Assembly (NCBI RefSeq): GCF_009765365.1
Contig: NZ_VTOM01000003.1
Location: forward strand, 248,001-312,000
Direction of reading: 5' to 3'
Length of the DNA: 64,000 nt
Source: Antarcticirhabdus aurantiaca
GTDB lineage: Bacteria; Pseudomonadota; Alphaproteobacteria; Rhizobiales; Rhizobiaceae
In this document: positions 30,624 through 38,725 of the stretch, in pieces
Position numbering within the stretch: the stretch's first letter is position 1
Layout: each line of letters starts with the position of its first letter
The notes under the pieces: generated by a model
What the model was told of the DNA's origin: nothing
The model's input: the letters and a program-made list of their open reading frames with translations, nothing else
The model's database searches: none
Position numbers and translations under genes: made by a program

Positions 30624-31643
30624 TCACAGCTTCATGACCATCTCGTCGATCGCCTGTAGGCAGTTCTGACGATAGGGCTCGTTGACCTCGACTCGATGGC
30701 CGCCGACCGTCTGCTTGCCGGACTTCAACTGGCTGAAGGGCAGCCCCCGGGCGAACGCAACGACGCCAGTGGTCTGGAAGTCACGGATCGACACGGTGCC
30801 GTCGTGCAGGTTGTTGAAAGTGAACAGCTGCGGGTGGCCGAGCTGCAGGTTGGCGATGTCGACTTCAATGGCGTGAAGGACCGCAGCATAGGCCGACGCC
30901 GGGCCCATATACTGAGTGATTCGGTTCTTAGCGATCATGTGCACGAGCGGCAGCTGACGTCCGGCGGCCCGGAGCTTGGCGCTGAACGCGTACGTCGCAT
31001 AGATCGGCGACGGAAGGCTCAACCCGTAGACTAGCGAGAGGGCGTTCTGGACGGCGCGGCGTGAGCTGTCGTCAGCCATGACCGGCAGCACGAGACGGTC
31101 GACCGTCGCGAGCGCGATCTGCGTGTAGAGCGAGAAGCTAGGATTGCAGTCGATGAAGACGACGTCGAAATCGTTGGCGAGCGGATTGAGGAAGTCCCGC
31201 AGCCAGTCGGCCACAGCGATCCACGTATCGGTGCCGGGGATCTGCGTATTCGACAGCGTGTTGATGGCGTTCGATTGAAGCTCAAGCAGCGGATCGCCAC
31301 AAACAAGCGATATGTTCGCCGGCACCGCCGTGTTCTGGCTGTGCGGCTGCATCACGTAGTCCATCGGATTAAACGCCGGAACCGAGTACGGCGACGGAAG
31401 CCGGATCTGAAAATAGCCGCCGATGCTGCAACGTGGGATGCGGCCCTGCTGCAGGAGGAGCTTGTTCCCGCCACCGTTGGTCATGCCGCCAAGCAGCAGC
31501 TCCGACATGTTGGCCTGTGGGCACATATCGACGACAAGGATGCGAGTCTGAGGGTGCAGTTCGGCGTAGCGGGTGATCGCCTGAAAGGCGAGGCTCGTCT
31601 TCCCCGTGCCGCCCTTGTTGTTCCAGAATGCGTACTTGAGCAT
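30624..31643 (-). CDS. ParA/MinD-type ATPase, orphan
   Basis: A 339-residue deviant Walker A ATPase. KGGTGKTS lies at residues 10-17 with the signature lysine K10, the Walker A' region is VVDMCPQANMSELLLGG near 40, and the Walker B Asp is in VVFIDCNPSF near 170. Such proteins partition plasmids or position cellular cargo. No ParB-like gene or centromere-binding protein is recognisable nearby. The start at 31643 has a GAGGAGG ribosome-binding site. Composition is slightly less GC-rich than its neighbours. The repeat-dense promoter just upstream suggests autoregulation. Confidence 0.87.
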   Translation of the reverse strand: MLKYAFWNNKGGTGKTSLAFQAITRYAELHPQTRILVVDMCPQANMSELLLGGMTNGGGNKLLLQQGRIPRCSIGGYFQIRLPSPYSVPAFNPMDYVMQPHSQNTAVPANISLVCGDPLLELQSNAINTLSNTQIPGTDTWIAVADWLRDFLNPLANDFDVVFIDCNPSFSLYTQIALATVDRLVLPVMADDSSRRAVQNALSLVYGLSLPSPIYATYAFSAKLRAAGRQLPLVHMIAKNRITQYMGPASAYAAVLHAIEVDIANLQLGHPQLFTFNNLHDGTVSIRDFQTTGVVAFARGLPFSQLKSGKQTVGGHRVEVNEPYRQNCLQAIDEMVMKL

Positions 31644-31653
31644 GGGTCCTCCT

Positions 31654-31742
31654 CGGACGCCTCGGCGTCCTAGCGGACGTCATGTTGTCTATTTATGACA
31701 TATAGACGTCCATTTCGGACGTTTCAAGGTCTTCCTCGGACA
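31654..31742. repeat. cluster of CGGAC(G) repeats and nested dyads next to the ParA-like gene
   Basis: CGGACG occurs at 31654-31659, 31674-31679 and 31716-31721, and CGGACA at 31737-31742; the reverse form appears in GCGTCC and GACGTCC. Two nested dyads are centred near 31693-31697: GGACGTC (31675-31681) with GACGTCC (31705-31711), and GTCTAT (31687-31692) with ATAGAC (31702-31707). This is the look of an operator or centromere-like (parS-type) site. Confidence 0.6.
31699..31727 (-). promoter_or_regulatory. promoter of the ParA-like gene
   Basis: On the minus strand, TTGAAA (31727-31722), a 17-bp spacer and TATATG (31704-31699) form a good sigma-70-type promoter about 55 bp from the start. 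The -10 box and spacer lie inside the dyads, so a bound protein would repress it. Confidence 0.6.
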
Positions 31743-31845
31743 TGTTCTCCGCTAGGCCAAATCACCGTCGCCGCGGCGGTCAGCAGGACGTCGAGCCATG
31801 ACAATTCCCCCGCTGGTGGAAGTCTCCAACGCCCGCCGCGACCCT

Positions 31846-32223
31846 TCACAGATCCGGGGCCCAGCCGTTGAGCTCGCGCAACGCCGAGCGCATGGCGTCG
31901 AACACCTCCATCAGCTCGCGCTTGCGATCGTCCGATCGCCGGCACGCCTCCACATTTGGGAATAGCGTGGCCTCCACGAGCTCGATGACCTCGTCGAGAG
32001 CGGGCGGCGTGAGGTTGGAGCCAGCCGGCATGTCGGCGGCCATCAGGTTGACGCCATTCCAAAGGAGCTTCGTCACCTCCTCGGCGTAGCTGCGCCGGGC
32101 CAGGAAGCCCCAGGACAGGCCGTCGGCATCGACGCGGAAGGCGTTCTCCGCCTCGCACGCGTTGATCATCGGCAGGAAGCTCACGAAGACGGGCAGGATC
32201 ACTCGGTGGTGGATCGGCGTCAC
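31846..32223 (-). CDS. hypothetical protein upstream of the ParA-like gene
   Basis: A 125-residue protein of unrecognised family, starting with GTG (MTPIHHRVILPVF). It has no membrane helix or obvious catalytic motif. The C-terminal half is helical and charged (RSDDRKRELMEVFDAMRSAL). It is codirectional with the ParA-like gene, separated by about 200 bp that hold the ParA promoter. It could be a partner or adaptor, but the sequence offers no proof. Confidence 0.5.
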   Translation of the reverse strand: MTPIHHRVILPVFVSFLPMINACEAENAFRVDADGLSWGFLARRSYAEEVTKLLWNGVNLMAADMPAGSNLTPPALDEVIELVEATLFPNVEACRRSDDRKRELMEVFDAMRSALRELNGWAPDL

Positions 32224-32353
32224 GCGATCGCCCGCTCGAGCTTAGACTACCGCCAGCGCTCGACGCGGTTCAGCGGCACTACTGCGACCGGGCCGTCGAA
32301 GGGTGCGCTGCGGATGGCTGCGAAGGACGGCGCTCGGTCGAAGGAGCACTTCT

Positions 32354-32506
32354 ATGCGCCAGCACGCAGAAGCCAACCGGGCGAATGCCGGGCGGGCGCT
32401 GCATCCTCTTCGACACCGGGTTGGAGCGTCAGGTAGCTACATTAATCGTTTTATTTCCCTCTTTACGGCCATCAGGCGCCAGCTAACTCTCAGCCGGGAC
32501 GCTTAA
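32354..32506 (+). CDS. possible 50-residue micro-protein
   Basis: A short reading frame (MRQHAEANRANAGRAL..., ending LTLSRDA). It has a good AAGGAG ribosome-binding site at 32341-32346, and its TAA (32504-32506) shares a base with an ATG at 32506 in front of the next small gene. These translational signals are the only evidence; there is no family match. Confidence 0.25.
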   Translation: MRQHAEANRANAGRALHPLRHRVGASGSYINRFISLFTAIRRQLTLSRDA

Positions 32507-32520
32507 TGAGGGGGGACATG

Positions 32521-32700
32521 ATGTCCCATCTGAACATCGTTCAGCCGGTCGAACCGACACCGGCTGGTGCAACCGCGCGCAAGAAGGGTCCCGCCAAGCG
32601 GCTCTTGGTGCCGACATTGATCCTGGTCGGCGGCTTGAGCCAGATCGCCTGGGTCGTTTTCCTGGCCTGGTGTTTAGCCTGGCTCGTCGGCCTGGCCTGA
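32521..32700 (+). CDS. small single-span membrane protein
   Basis: A 59-residue protein. A basic stretch (ARKKGPAKRLL) is followed by one hydrophobic segment (VPTLILVGGLSQIAWVVFLA) and a short tail. Start 32521 is chosen because GGGGGGA lies 5-10 bp upstream; in-frame ATGs at 32506 and 32518 are alternatives. No family recognised. Confidence 0.45.
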   Translation: MSHLNIVQPVEPTPAGATARKKGPAKRLLVPTLILVGGLSQIAWVVFLAWCLAWLVGLA

Positions 32701-32743
32701 CGCTCGGCCGCCTCGAACGGACAGCCTGAAGCGAAGCTGTCCC

Positions 32744-32881
32744 TCAGCCGAAGATCAGCAGAAAAATCGCATTCCAAAGAAGCAGCGAGATCGAGAGGCC
32801 GAGGGCCATGCCCTGTATCGCCGAGACGCGAGCCTCGGCCCCATGCACCGTGCGAGCGTCGCAGCCAACGAATCGAGACAT
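32744..32881 (-). CDS. 45-residue tail-anchored micro-protein
   Basis: Starts MSRFVGCDARTVHGAEARVS and ends in one hydrophobic helix (ALGLSISLLLWNAIFLLIFG). The ATG at 32881 has a strong GGGGAGGG ribosome-binding site. It is convergent with the previous small membrane gene. Function unknown. Confidence 0.45.
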   Translation of the reverse strand: MSRFVGCDARTVHGAEARVSAIQGMALGLSISLLLWNAIFLLIFG

Positions 32882-33232
32882 GCGTTTTCCCTCCCCGATC
32901 TCGGTCCAACGGCTCATTGGGCACGAGCGAATGAGAGTTGTACGTGAATCTCGGGGCGTCAACTATGTCATTCGGCGTATATGCCCTGCGGTTGGGACCA
33001 AGCACTTGCCGGCCCGCGATGCAGCGGACGACCGGCAGGGCATCATCGCAGAAGCCGGGCACGGCAAGCGCGGTCGCGATGCCCCGGAGGTGGCGGGCGC
33101 GGCACTTGACGCCCGGTGCAGCGAGCGATGGGCCGAGCTCATCACGGGCCGATGCCGCATGAGACGGCACGCCTCGGCACGGGAGACAGGCCGGCGTGTT
33201 GCAGCGCACACAAACGGCGCTATATCACGCGA
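32882..33232. other. 351-bp intergenic region in the accessory patch
   Basis: This lies between divergent genes (micro-protein on minus, VanZ-like on plus). A minus-strand TTGACG with a poor -10 lies near 32950. A plus-strand promoter, TTGCAG (33199-33204), 16 bp and TATATC (33221-33226), ends 6 bp before the VanZ-like ATG. No credible ORF, RNA gene or long repeat seen in the rest. Confidence 0.4.
33199..33226 (+). promoter_or_regulatory. near-leaderless promoter of the VanZ-like gene
   Basis: TTGCAG (33199-33204), a 16-bp spacer and TATATC (33221-33226). With the ATG at 33233, the 5' leader would be only a few bases or absent. Confidence 0.4.
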
Positions 33233-33637
33233 ATGGATTATCCGCGCGCGCTCAAGACTGCCTCCGCCATCGCGGCATGGGGCAGCGTCGCCTTTATCGC
33301 CTTCGCCACGATGTCGCCGATCCAGGCTCGGCCTCACCTTTCCTCGCAAGGCATCGAGCACCTCGGCGCGTTTGCTCTGGTCGGCTTGTTGTTTGGGATC
33401 GCGCATCCACGGCGCTTACCCCTCGTGGCCGCGGGCATCGTGCTCGTGTCGGGTGGGCTGGAAGCCGCCCAGCACCTGACGCCCGACCGACATGGCAAGT
33501 GGGTGGACTTCGGCATGAAGGTTCTCGGAGGCGGCATCGGCCTGGGCCTGGCTGCCGCCATCACCCTTTCGCTCGAGCTGTTCGCCCTTCGTCGGAGGCA
33601 AAGGATAAAATTGAAGCCGTTCTCCGACGGCATTTAA
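33233..33637 (+). CDS. VanZ-like membrane protein
   Basis: A 134-residue protein with four hydrophobic helices. The VanZ-like motif includes GIEHLGAFALVGLLFGIAHP, then LEAAQHLTPDRHGKWVDFGMKVLGGGIG, which matches the VanZ 'E..Q...R...D...N..G' pattern except that the usual Asn is Lys. The function in non-resistance contexts is unknown. The start at 33233 (MDYPRALKTASAI) fits the first helix. Confidence 0.78.
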   Translation: MDYPRALKTASAIAAWGSVAFIAFATMSPIQARPHLSSQGIEHLGAFALVGLLFGIAHPRRLPLVAAGIVLVSGGLEAAQHLTPDRHGKWVDFGMKVLGGGIGLGLAAAITLSLELFALRRRQRIKLKPFSDGI

Positions 33638-33657
33638 AAGCTTTGCCGGTCATCTTC

Positions 33658-33677
33658 GCTCCAATTGCGGTTGGAGC
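33658..33677 (+). promoter_or_regulatory. hairpin covering the KTSC gene ribosome-binding site
   Basis: GCTCCAA (33658-33664) and TTGGAGC (33671-33677) form a perfect 7-bp stem with a TTGCGG loop. The 3' arm contains GGAG (33673-33676), the Shine-Dalgarno of the ATG at 33683, so translation could be gated by this structure. Confidence 0.45.
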
Positions 33678-33682
33678 AACTG

Positions 33683-33889
33683 ATGACGGACATCCCTGTC
33701 GCATCTCGCATCATCAAGGGCATTCACTTCAGCCCGTCTGATGGGCGTGTCATGCTCAGCTTCGCGAACGGGCAGACCCGTGTCTTCGAGGGCGTCCCGC
33801 TCGAAGCGATCACGGACATGGTCGAGGCCCCCTCGCCCGGACAGCACTATGTTGAACGCTTCCGGCATCAGTACCAGCGTGTCGCCTGA
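33683..33889 (+). CDS. KTSC-domain protein
   Basis: A 68-residue protein resembling the KTSC domain (a short beta-rich module found alone or fused to diverse enzymes and phage proteins). It shows SRIIKGIHFSPSDGRVMLSF, NGQTRVFEGVPLEAI and SPGQHYVERF. The exact role of KTSC is unknown. Start 33683 has GGAG 6 bp upstream; an in-frame 33665 start lacks one. Confidence 0.7.
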   Translation: MTDIPVASRIIKGIHFSPSDGRVMLSFANGQTRVFEGVPLEAITDMVEAPSPGQHYVERFRHQYQRVA

Positions 33890-34007
33890 ACCATGTAGGC
33901 GGCAGCGGGAGATGCTTCCGACCGTTGCTTGCACGGCGAAGACGTGACGATCGAGGAAGTGGGGCGCGCGAGCCCGTGATGGGCGCGCCCGCGCGTCCCC
34001 GAGGCTC

Positions 34008-34736
34008 TCAAAGGTCGAAGTTGCTCGGCAACATGACGACGTCGCGGATCGTCATGCCGCGGGGGCGCGTCAGCATGAACAGGATGACGTTCGCGACCTC
34101 CTCGGGCTCCAGCAGGCTGCCGGAGGCCTTGGCCTCGGCGAGCTTGTCGGCGGGCCAGTCGGCGATCAGCGCGGTGATGACGGGCCCGGGCGAGATCGAG
34201 CCGACGCGGATGCCGTCCTTGAAGACCTGCCGCCGCACCGTCTGGACGAAGCAGTCGATCGCCCACTTGGACGAGGCGTAGACCGGCTCCCAGGGGGTCG
34301 GATAATGCGCCGCGAGCGAGCTCGTCACGACGATGTCGCCGCTCTTGCGCTCCATCATGTGGGGCAGCACGTCGCGCACGTTCTTCATGACGACGTTGAC
34401 GTTGAGGTTCAGCATCCGGTCGATGGCGGCGCCGTCCGCGTCCACGAGATTGCCGCCGATGTAGCTGCCGGCATTGGCGTGGAAGATGTCGATGCGCCCC
34501 GCCGCCTCGATGATGCGCGGCGCGAGCGCCGCGCAGGCCTGCGGATCGAGGAGGTCGACCGCCAGCGTCGAGGCGGCGTCGCCGAACTCGTCGCGGATCG
34601 CGCCGAGCGCCCTCTCGTCCCGGTCGACGGCGACGACGTGCGCGCCCGCGGCGAGCATCGCACGGCTGCTGGCCAGCCCGATTCCCGAGCCCGCCCCCGT
34701 CACCGCGGCAACCTTGCCGGCGAGTTCACCTGCCAT
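34008..34736 (-). CDS. short-chain dehydrogenase, ribitol 2-dehydrogenase-like
   Basis: A 242-residue NAD(P)-binding SDR. The Rossmann motif TGAGSGIG is near residue 14, NAG in FHANAGSYIGG, catalytic Ser in VVTSSLAAH and YASSK (Tyr, Lys). The sequence pattern MAGELAGKVAAVTG ... LPSNFDL closely resembles rhizobial ribitol 2-dehydrogenases. It would oxidise a polyol to a ketose. It is the last gene of the minus arm of the sugar-acid/polyol regulon. Confidence 0.87.
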   Translation of the reverse strand: MAGELAGKVAAVTGAGSGIGLASSRAMLAAGAHVVAVDRDERALGAIRDEFGDAASTLAVDLLDPQACAALAPRIIEAAGRIDIFHANAGSYIGGNLVDADGAAIDRMLNLNVNVVMKNVRDVLPHMMERKSGDIVVTSSLAAHYPTPWEPVYASSKWAIDCFVQTVRRQVFKDGIRVGSISPGPVITALIADWPADKLAEAKASGSLLEPEEVANVILFMLTRPRGMTIRDVVMLPSNFDL

Positions 34737-34788
34737 GGTCGTTCTCCTTCCCAGTCGTTCTTGGGTGTTGGTGGTCGCGCGCCGCCCG

Positions 34789-35808
34789 TCAGGGAACGAC
34801 GATCGTCCGGATCTCGCCGGCGGGCGCCGCGCCCGCGATCGCCGCGATGCCTTCATCGAGGCCGACCCGGCGCGAGACGAGCGGCTCGACCGAGATCTGC
34901 CCGCTGGCGATCAGGTGCGCGGCGCGGGCGTGGGTGAACGGATTGACGAAGGACGACAAGAGCCGGATCTCGCGGAACAGGAGATCGAAGGGCTCGACCG
35001 AGACCTTCTTGCCCTGCGGCAGGACGCCGAGGACGACCACCGTGCCGCCGCGGCAGGCGAGCCGCGGCGCCTGCTCCACCGTTTCCGGAACGCCGGCCGC
35101 CTCGATCACCACGTCGGCCCCGCCCGGAAGGAGCCCGCTTTCGCCGCAGATCGCAGCATTGGTGTCGCCGCTCGACGGGTCGATCGCGTCCGTCGCGCCG
35201 AGCCGCAGGGCGAGGTCCCGCTTGGCCGCGCTGCGCGTGACGAGGACGACGCGCGACGCGCCGGCAAGGCGGGCGAGCTGCACGGCGAGAAGGCCGATGA
35301 GGCCGCCGCCGAGCACGACGACGCAATCGCCGCTGCGGATCTCGGCCATGTCGATGCCGTGGATGCAGCAGGCGAGCGGCTCGCAAAAGGCGCCGAGCAC
35401 GGGATCGAGGCCGTCCGGCAGCCGGTGCGCCTGGGTCTCGGGCAGGCAGACATAGTCCGCGAAGCCGCCGTCGCGATGGATGCCGATCGCCTGGAGGTTC
35501 CGGCACAGGTTCACGCGGCCGCGGCGGCATTCGGGGCACCGCCCGCAGGCGATGTTGGGATCGCCGGTGACCAGCATGCCCGGCGCGAAGTCGAAGACGC
35601 CCTCGCCCACCGCCTCGACCCTTCCGGCGAATTCGTGCCCGAGCGTCACCGGCGGACGCGACGGGAACTCGCCCAGGAACAGGTGACGGTCGGTGCCGCA
35701 GACCCCGCAGGCCGCAACCTTCACCAGGAGCTCTCCCGGCCCCGGCGCGGGCACCGCGACCTCGCGCAGCGCCAGTTCCCTCAGCCCTTCCAGGCGAATC
35801 GCCCGCAT
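34789..35808 (-). CDS. zinc-dependent MDR alcohol/polyol dehydrogenase
   Basis: A 339-residue medium-chain dehydrogenase. The catalytic zinc motif is GHEFAGRVEAVGEG with CGVCGTDRH. The structural zinc Cys cluster is CGRCPECRRGRVNLC (near 90-105), and the Rossmann motif VLGGGLIGLL is near 168. The layout fits sorbitol/threonine-dehydrogenase-like enzymes. Start 35808 (MRAIRLEGL) is preferred; 35832 would add eight residues. It is in the same operon as both SDRs. Confidence 0.9.
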   Translation of the reverse strand: MRAIRLEGLRELALREVAVPAPGPGELLVKVAACGVCGTDRHLFLGEFPSRPPVTLGHEFAGRVEAVGEGVFDFAPGMLVTGDPNIACGRCPECRRGRVNLCRNLQAIGIHRDGGFADYVCLPETQAHRLPDGLDPVLGAFCEPLACCIHGIDMAEIRSGDCVVVLGGGLIGLLAVQLARLAGASRVVLVTRSAAKRDLALRLGATDAIDPSSGDTNAAICGESGLLPGGADVVIEAAGVPETVEQAPRLACRGGTVVVLGVLPQGKKVSVEPFDLLFREIRLLSSFVNPFTHARAAHLIASGQISVEPLVSRRVGLDEGIAAIAGAAPAGEIRTIVVP

Positions 35809-35837
35809 GCTCGTGATCCCCTTGCTCGTCATCGCAC

Positions 35838-36620
35838 TCAGCGCACCGCGAGGCCGGCCTTCAGCCCGCCGTCGATCAGGAAGTCCGCGCCGGTGACGAA
35901 GCCCGCGCGATCGGAAGCGAGATAGGCGATGAGTTCGGCGATCTCCTCCGGCTCGCCGATCCGCCCGAGCGGATGGGCCGCACCGAAGCGCGCGAAGGCT
36001 TCCGCCTCCGAAACGCCCTCGCCGCCATAGGTGCGCGCCGCGAGCGACAGGATCGGGGTGCGCACGGAGCCGGGCGAGACCGAGTTGACGCGAATGCCGG
36101 CCGCCGCGTGGTCGAGCGCCATCGCCCGCGTCAGCGCGTGGATCGCGCCCTTGGACGCGACGTAGGCCGCGACGTTCTCCTGGCAGTTGTGGCCTTGCAC
36201 GGAGGACAGGTTGACGATCGCTCCGCCGCCGCGGCGCATCATGTGCGGAACGGCGAAGCGCCCGGTCAGGTAGATCGAACCGACATTGACCGCCATGCAG
36301 CGCTCCCAGTCGGCCATCGCCGTCGAGACGACCGTGCCGTAGGGATGAACGGCCGCCGCGTTCACGACGATGTCGACGCCGCCGTGGCGCTCGACGCACG
36401 CGGCCACTGCCGCGTCCACCTCCGCCTCGCGCGACACGTCGGTCCGGCGGGCCCGCATCGACAGGCCCCGCTCCTCGGCCATGCGATCGAGGGCGGCGTT
36501 CGCCGCCTCGTCGATGCCGCAGGCGAGAACGGCGGCGCCGGCCGAGGCGAGCCGCACCGCCGTCGCGGCCCCGATCCCCGACGTTCCCGTGACGAGCGCC
36601 ACCTTGCCGGCAAATTCCAT
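35838..36620 (-). CDS. short-chain dehydrogenase/reductase
   Basis: A 260-residue SDR. The cofactor motif TGTSGIG is near residue 12, followed by [16 protein letters not shown] (Ser) and YVASK (Tyr/Lys), with the ending [16 protein letters not shown]. The GNSG-type glycine motif here is [10 protein letters not shown]. Given the nearby UxuA and the lack of a classical UxuB, it is a candidate fructuronate/mannonate oxidoreductase, but this is inference. ATG 36620 has a GAGGAC ribosome-binding site; the gap to gntR is 14 bp. Confidence 0.88.
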   Translation of the reverse strand: MEFAGKVALVTGTSGIGAATAVRLASAGAAVLACGIDEAANAALDRMAEERGLSMRARRTDVSREAEVDAAVAACVERHGGVDIVVNAAAVHPYGTVVSTAMADWERCMAVNVGSIYLTGRFAVPHMMRRGGGAIVNLSSVQGHNCQENVAAYVASKGAIHALTRAMALDHAAAGIRVNSVSPGSVRTPILSLAARTYGGEGVSEAEAFARFGAAHPLGRIGEPEEIAELIAYLASDRAGFVTGADFLIDGGLKAGLAVR

Positions 36621-36634
36621 CTGCTTGTCCTCGT

Positions 36635-37333
36635 TCAGATCGTGTCCGCCGGCATGCCGGGGCCAATGAAGCGCAGGCCGTAGCTGAGATGCCGGCCGAC
36701 GAGATAGGCGTAGGCGACGCGGTCGCGCTCGCGCAGCGCCGCGACGATCTCGGCATGGGCGGCGTGGGTGTCGGCCTCGACCGTGCGGGCGGCCTTGCCG
36801 ACGCGCATCAGGTTCTCGACGGCCGGCCGCAGCATGCGAAAGGTCGCGAGCGTCGTGCCGTTGTTCGACAGCGCGATCAGCGCCTCGTGAAACTCGTAGT
36901 CGGCGCGCGCCAGCTCGGCGACGCCGCCCGCGCCGAGGATGCGGTCGTTGATCGCCTCGAGGCGGTCGAGGTCCGCGCCCGTCGCGTGGAGGATCAGGTG
37001 ATCGCCGATGCCGGTCTCGAGAATGCGGCGGAAGCCCTGCAGGTCGCGGAAGGTCTCGGCCGAGACGTCGCCGTGAAAGGAGAAGAGCTTCTCCACCGCG
37101 GCCGCGTGCCCGTCCGAAACCACCGCCCCGCTCTTCGGGCGTGTCTCGATCAGCCCGAAGGCGCGCAGGATCACCAGCGCCTCGCGCACCGTGTTGCGCG
37201 AGGCGCCGAGGAGCTCGCACAGGTCCCGCTCGGTCGGAAAGGGATCGCCGACCTTCAGGCCGCGCGCGGACACGAGCCCGCGGATCTCGTCCACGAGCCG
37301 GTTCACCACGGACCCGCCGGGCGCTTCGGACAT
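36635..37333 (-). CDS. GntR regulator, FadR subfamily
   Basis: A 232-residue regulator. The winged HTH covers about 10-75 ([35 protein letters not shown]), and the FCD ligand-binding domain covers about 90-225. The FCD metal residues are in DYEFHEALI and [15 protein letters not shown]. It probably represses the divergent uxuA and its own operon until a hexuronate intermediate binds. Start 37333 (MSEAPGG) is used; 37366 is possible. Confidence 0.9.
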   Translation of the reverse strand: MSEAPGGSVVNRLVDEIRGLVSARGLKVGDPFPTERDLCELLGASRNTVREALVILRAFGLIETRPKSGAVVSDGHAAAVEKLFSFHGDVSAETFRDLQGFRRILETGIGDHLILHATGADLDRLEAINDRILGAGGVAELARADYEFHEALIALSNNGTTLATFRMLRPAVENLMRVGKAARTVEADTHAAHAEIVAALRERDRVAYAYLVGRHLSYGLRFIGPGMPADTI

Positions 37334-37383
37334 GCCCGGTTCTATGGAAGGCTTCGACCCCATCATGTCGGCATCATGCCCGC

Positions 37384-37473
37384 CTGGTTGGTCCAGATGC
37401 AAGAGATTTGCGGGAGGCGGGTTGATGATCGCCCTATTTTCCGCCAATCCTCGCCCATCTGGACCAACCAGAT
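37384..37473. promoter_or_regulatory. twin inverted GntR-type operator sites
   Basis: Site 1 is CTGG-TTGGT-CCAG (37384-37396). Site 2 is ATCTGG-ACCAA-CCAGAT (37457-37473), a perfect palindrome. The two sites are inverted copies of one another (CTGGTTGGTCCAGAT versus ATCTGGACCAACCAG) about 73 bp apart, in the divergent gap between gntR and uxuA. The TGGT...ACCA core is in line with FadR-family operators. Confidence 0.7.
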
Positions 37474-37498
37474 CGTGCGCAGGCAAAAGGGTTCGTCG

Positions 37499-38698
37499 AT
37501 GGATCACATGAAGGAGTGCTTCCGCTGGTACGGGCCGAACGATCCCGTTCCGCTCGCCCATATCCGGCAGGCGGGCGCGACCGGCATCGTCACCGCGCTC
37601 CACGAGATCTACGACGGCTCGGCCTGGAGCGAAGGCGACATCCGCGCCCGCAAGGCGCTGATCGAGGCGGCCGGGCTCGAATGGGCCGTGGTCGAGAGCA
37701 TCCCGGTCCACAACTCCATCAAGATCGGCACGCCCGAGCGCGACCGCTACATCGGCTGGTATCAGGATACGCTCAGGGCGCTCGCCGCCTGCGGCATCGA
37801 GACGGTCTGCTACAACTTCATGCCGGTCCTCGACTGGACGCGCACGGAGCTTCGCCACCCCATGCCTTCGGGCGCGCTGGCGCTGCGCTACGACGCGGTG
37901 GACTGCGCGGCCTACGACCTCTTCGTTCTCCAGCGGCCCGGCGCCGACGCCGACTACGACGGCGCGCGGATCGCGCAGGCGCAGGCGCGCTTCGAGGCGA
38001 TGGGCGCGGACAGGATCGCGCTGATCGAGCGCAACCTCATCGCCGGATTGCCCGCCAGCGAGCGGCAATACGACCGCGCCCGCTTCCTCGCTGCGCTCGG
38101 CGACTATGCCGGGCTCGGCCGGGACGAGCTGCACGCCAACCTCGCCTACTTCCTGCGGGCGATCGTGCCGGTGGCCGAGGAGGCCGGCCTGCGCCTCTGC
38201 ATCCATCCGGACGACCCGGCCTTTCCGCTCTTCGGGCTCCAGCGCATCGTGTCCACCGCCGAGGACGCGCGGCGCATCCTTGCTGCCGCCGACAGTCCGG
38301 CCAACGGTCTCACCTTCTGCACCGGCTCCTACGGCACGCGGGCCGACAACGATCTGGCCGGGATGGTCCGCGCGTTCGGTCCCCGCATCCACTTCGCGCA
38401 CCTGCGCAACGTGACGCGCGAGCCGGACGGCTCCTTCCACGAGTCCGATCATCTCGGCGGCTCGGCCGACATGCCCGCCGTCATCATCGCGCTGATGGAG
38501 GAGCAGGCACGGCGCCGCGCCGAGGGCCGCGCGGACTGGCAGATCCCGTTCCGGCCCGACCACGGGCACCTCATGGCCGACGACCTCGCCAAGGAGCGCA
38601 TCAATCCCGGCTACTCGCTGATGGGGCGCCTGCGCGGCCTCGCCGAGATCCGCGGCGTCATGCACGGCGTGTCCGCCGACCGGCGCCTGTCGGTCTGA
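37499..38698 (+). CDS. uxuA: mannonate dehydratase
   Basis: A 399-residue enzyme that converts D-mannonate to 2-keto-3-deoxygluconate in glucuronate catabolism. UxuA-type features: [21 protein letters not shown] at the N-terminus (14-residue family block), [38 protein letters not shown] (catalytic region) and the terminal [12 protein letters not shown] metal site. The start at 37499 (MDHMKECF) has AAAGGG upstream. The isomerase gene follows 27 bp downstream. Confidence 0.96.
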   Translation: MDHMKECFRWYGPNDPVPLAHIRQAGATGIVTALHEIYDGSAWSEGDIRARKALIEAAGLEWAVVESIPVHNSIKIGTPERDRYIGWYQDTLRALAACGIETVCYNFMPVLDWTRTELRHPMPSGALALRYDAVDCAAYDLFVLQRPGADADYDGARIAQAQARFEAMGADRIALIERNLIAGLPASERQYDRARFLAALGDYAGLGRDELHANLAYFLRAIVPVAEEAGLRLCIHPDDPAFPLFGLQRIVSTAEDARRILAAADSPANGLTFCTGSYGTRADNDLAGMVRAFGPRIHFAHLRNVTREPDGSFHESDHLGGSADMPAVIIALMEEQARRRAEGRADWQIPFRPDHGHLMADDLAKERINPGYSLMGRLRGLAEIRGVMHGVSADRRLSV

Positions 38699-38725
38699 CC
38701 CTTCTGGCTCCTTGAGGACGACGCG

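Noticed and set aside
30406-30627. A 73-residue minus frame over the tandem hairpins
   Set aside because: Its sequence is Arg/Pro/Ser-rich and it lies over the strong hairpins that look like a transcript end; no ribosome-binding site.
31724-32158. A 144-residue minus frame overlapping the 125-residue gene beside ParA
   Set aside because: It is Arg/Gly-rich, has no good start and would cover the ParA promoter dyads. The other frame has more protein-like composition.
30350-33900. A flanking direct repeat of the tRNA-Thr 3' end (att site)
   Set aside because: I searched by eye for the T-arm/acceptor sequence (GTTCGAGTCACGC) through the patch and found only the tRNA copy. No integrase motif (R-H-R-Y or Ser recombinase) was seen.
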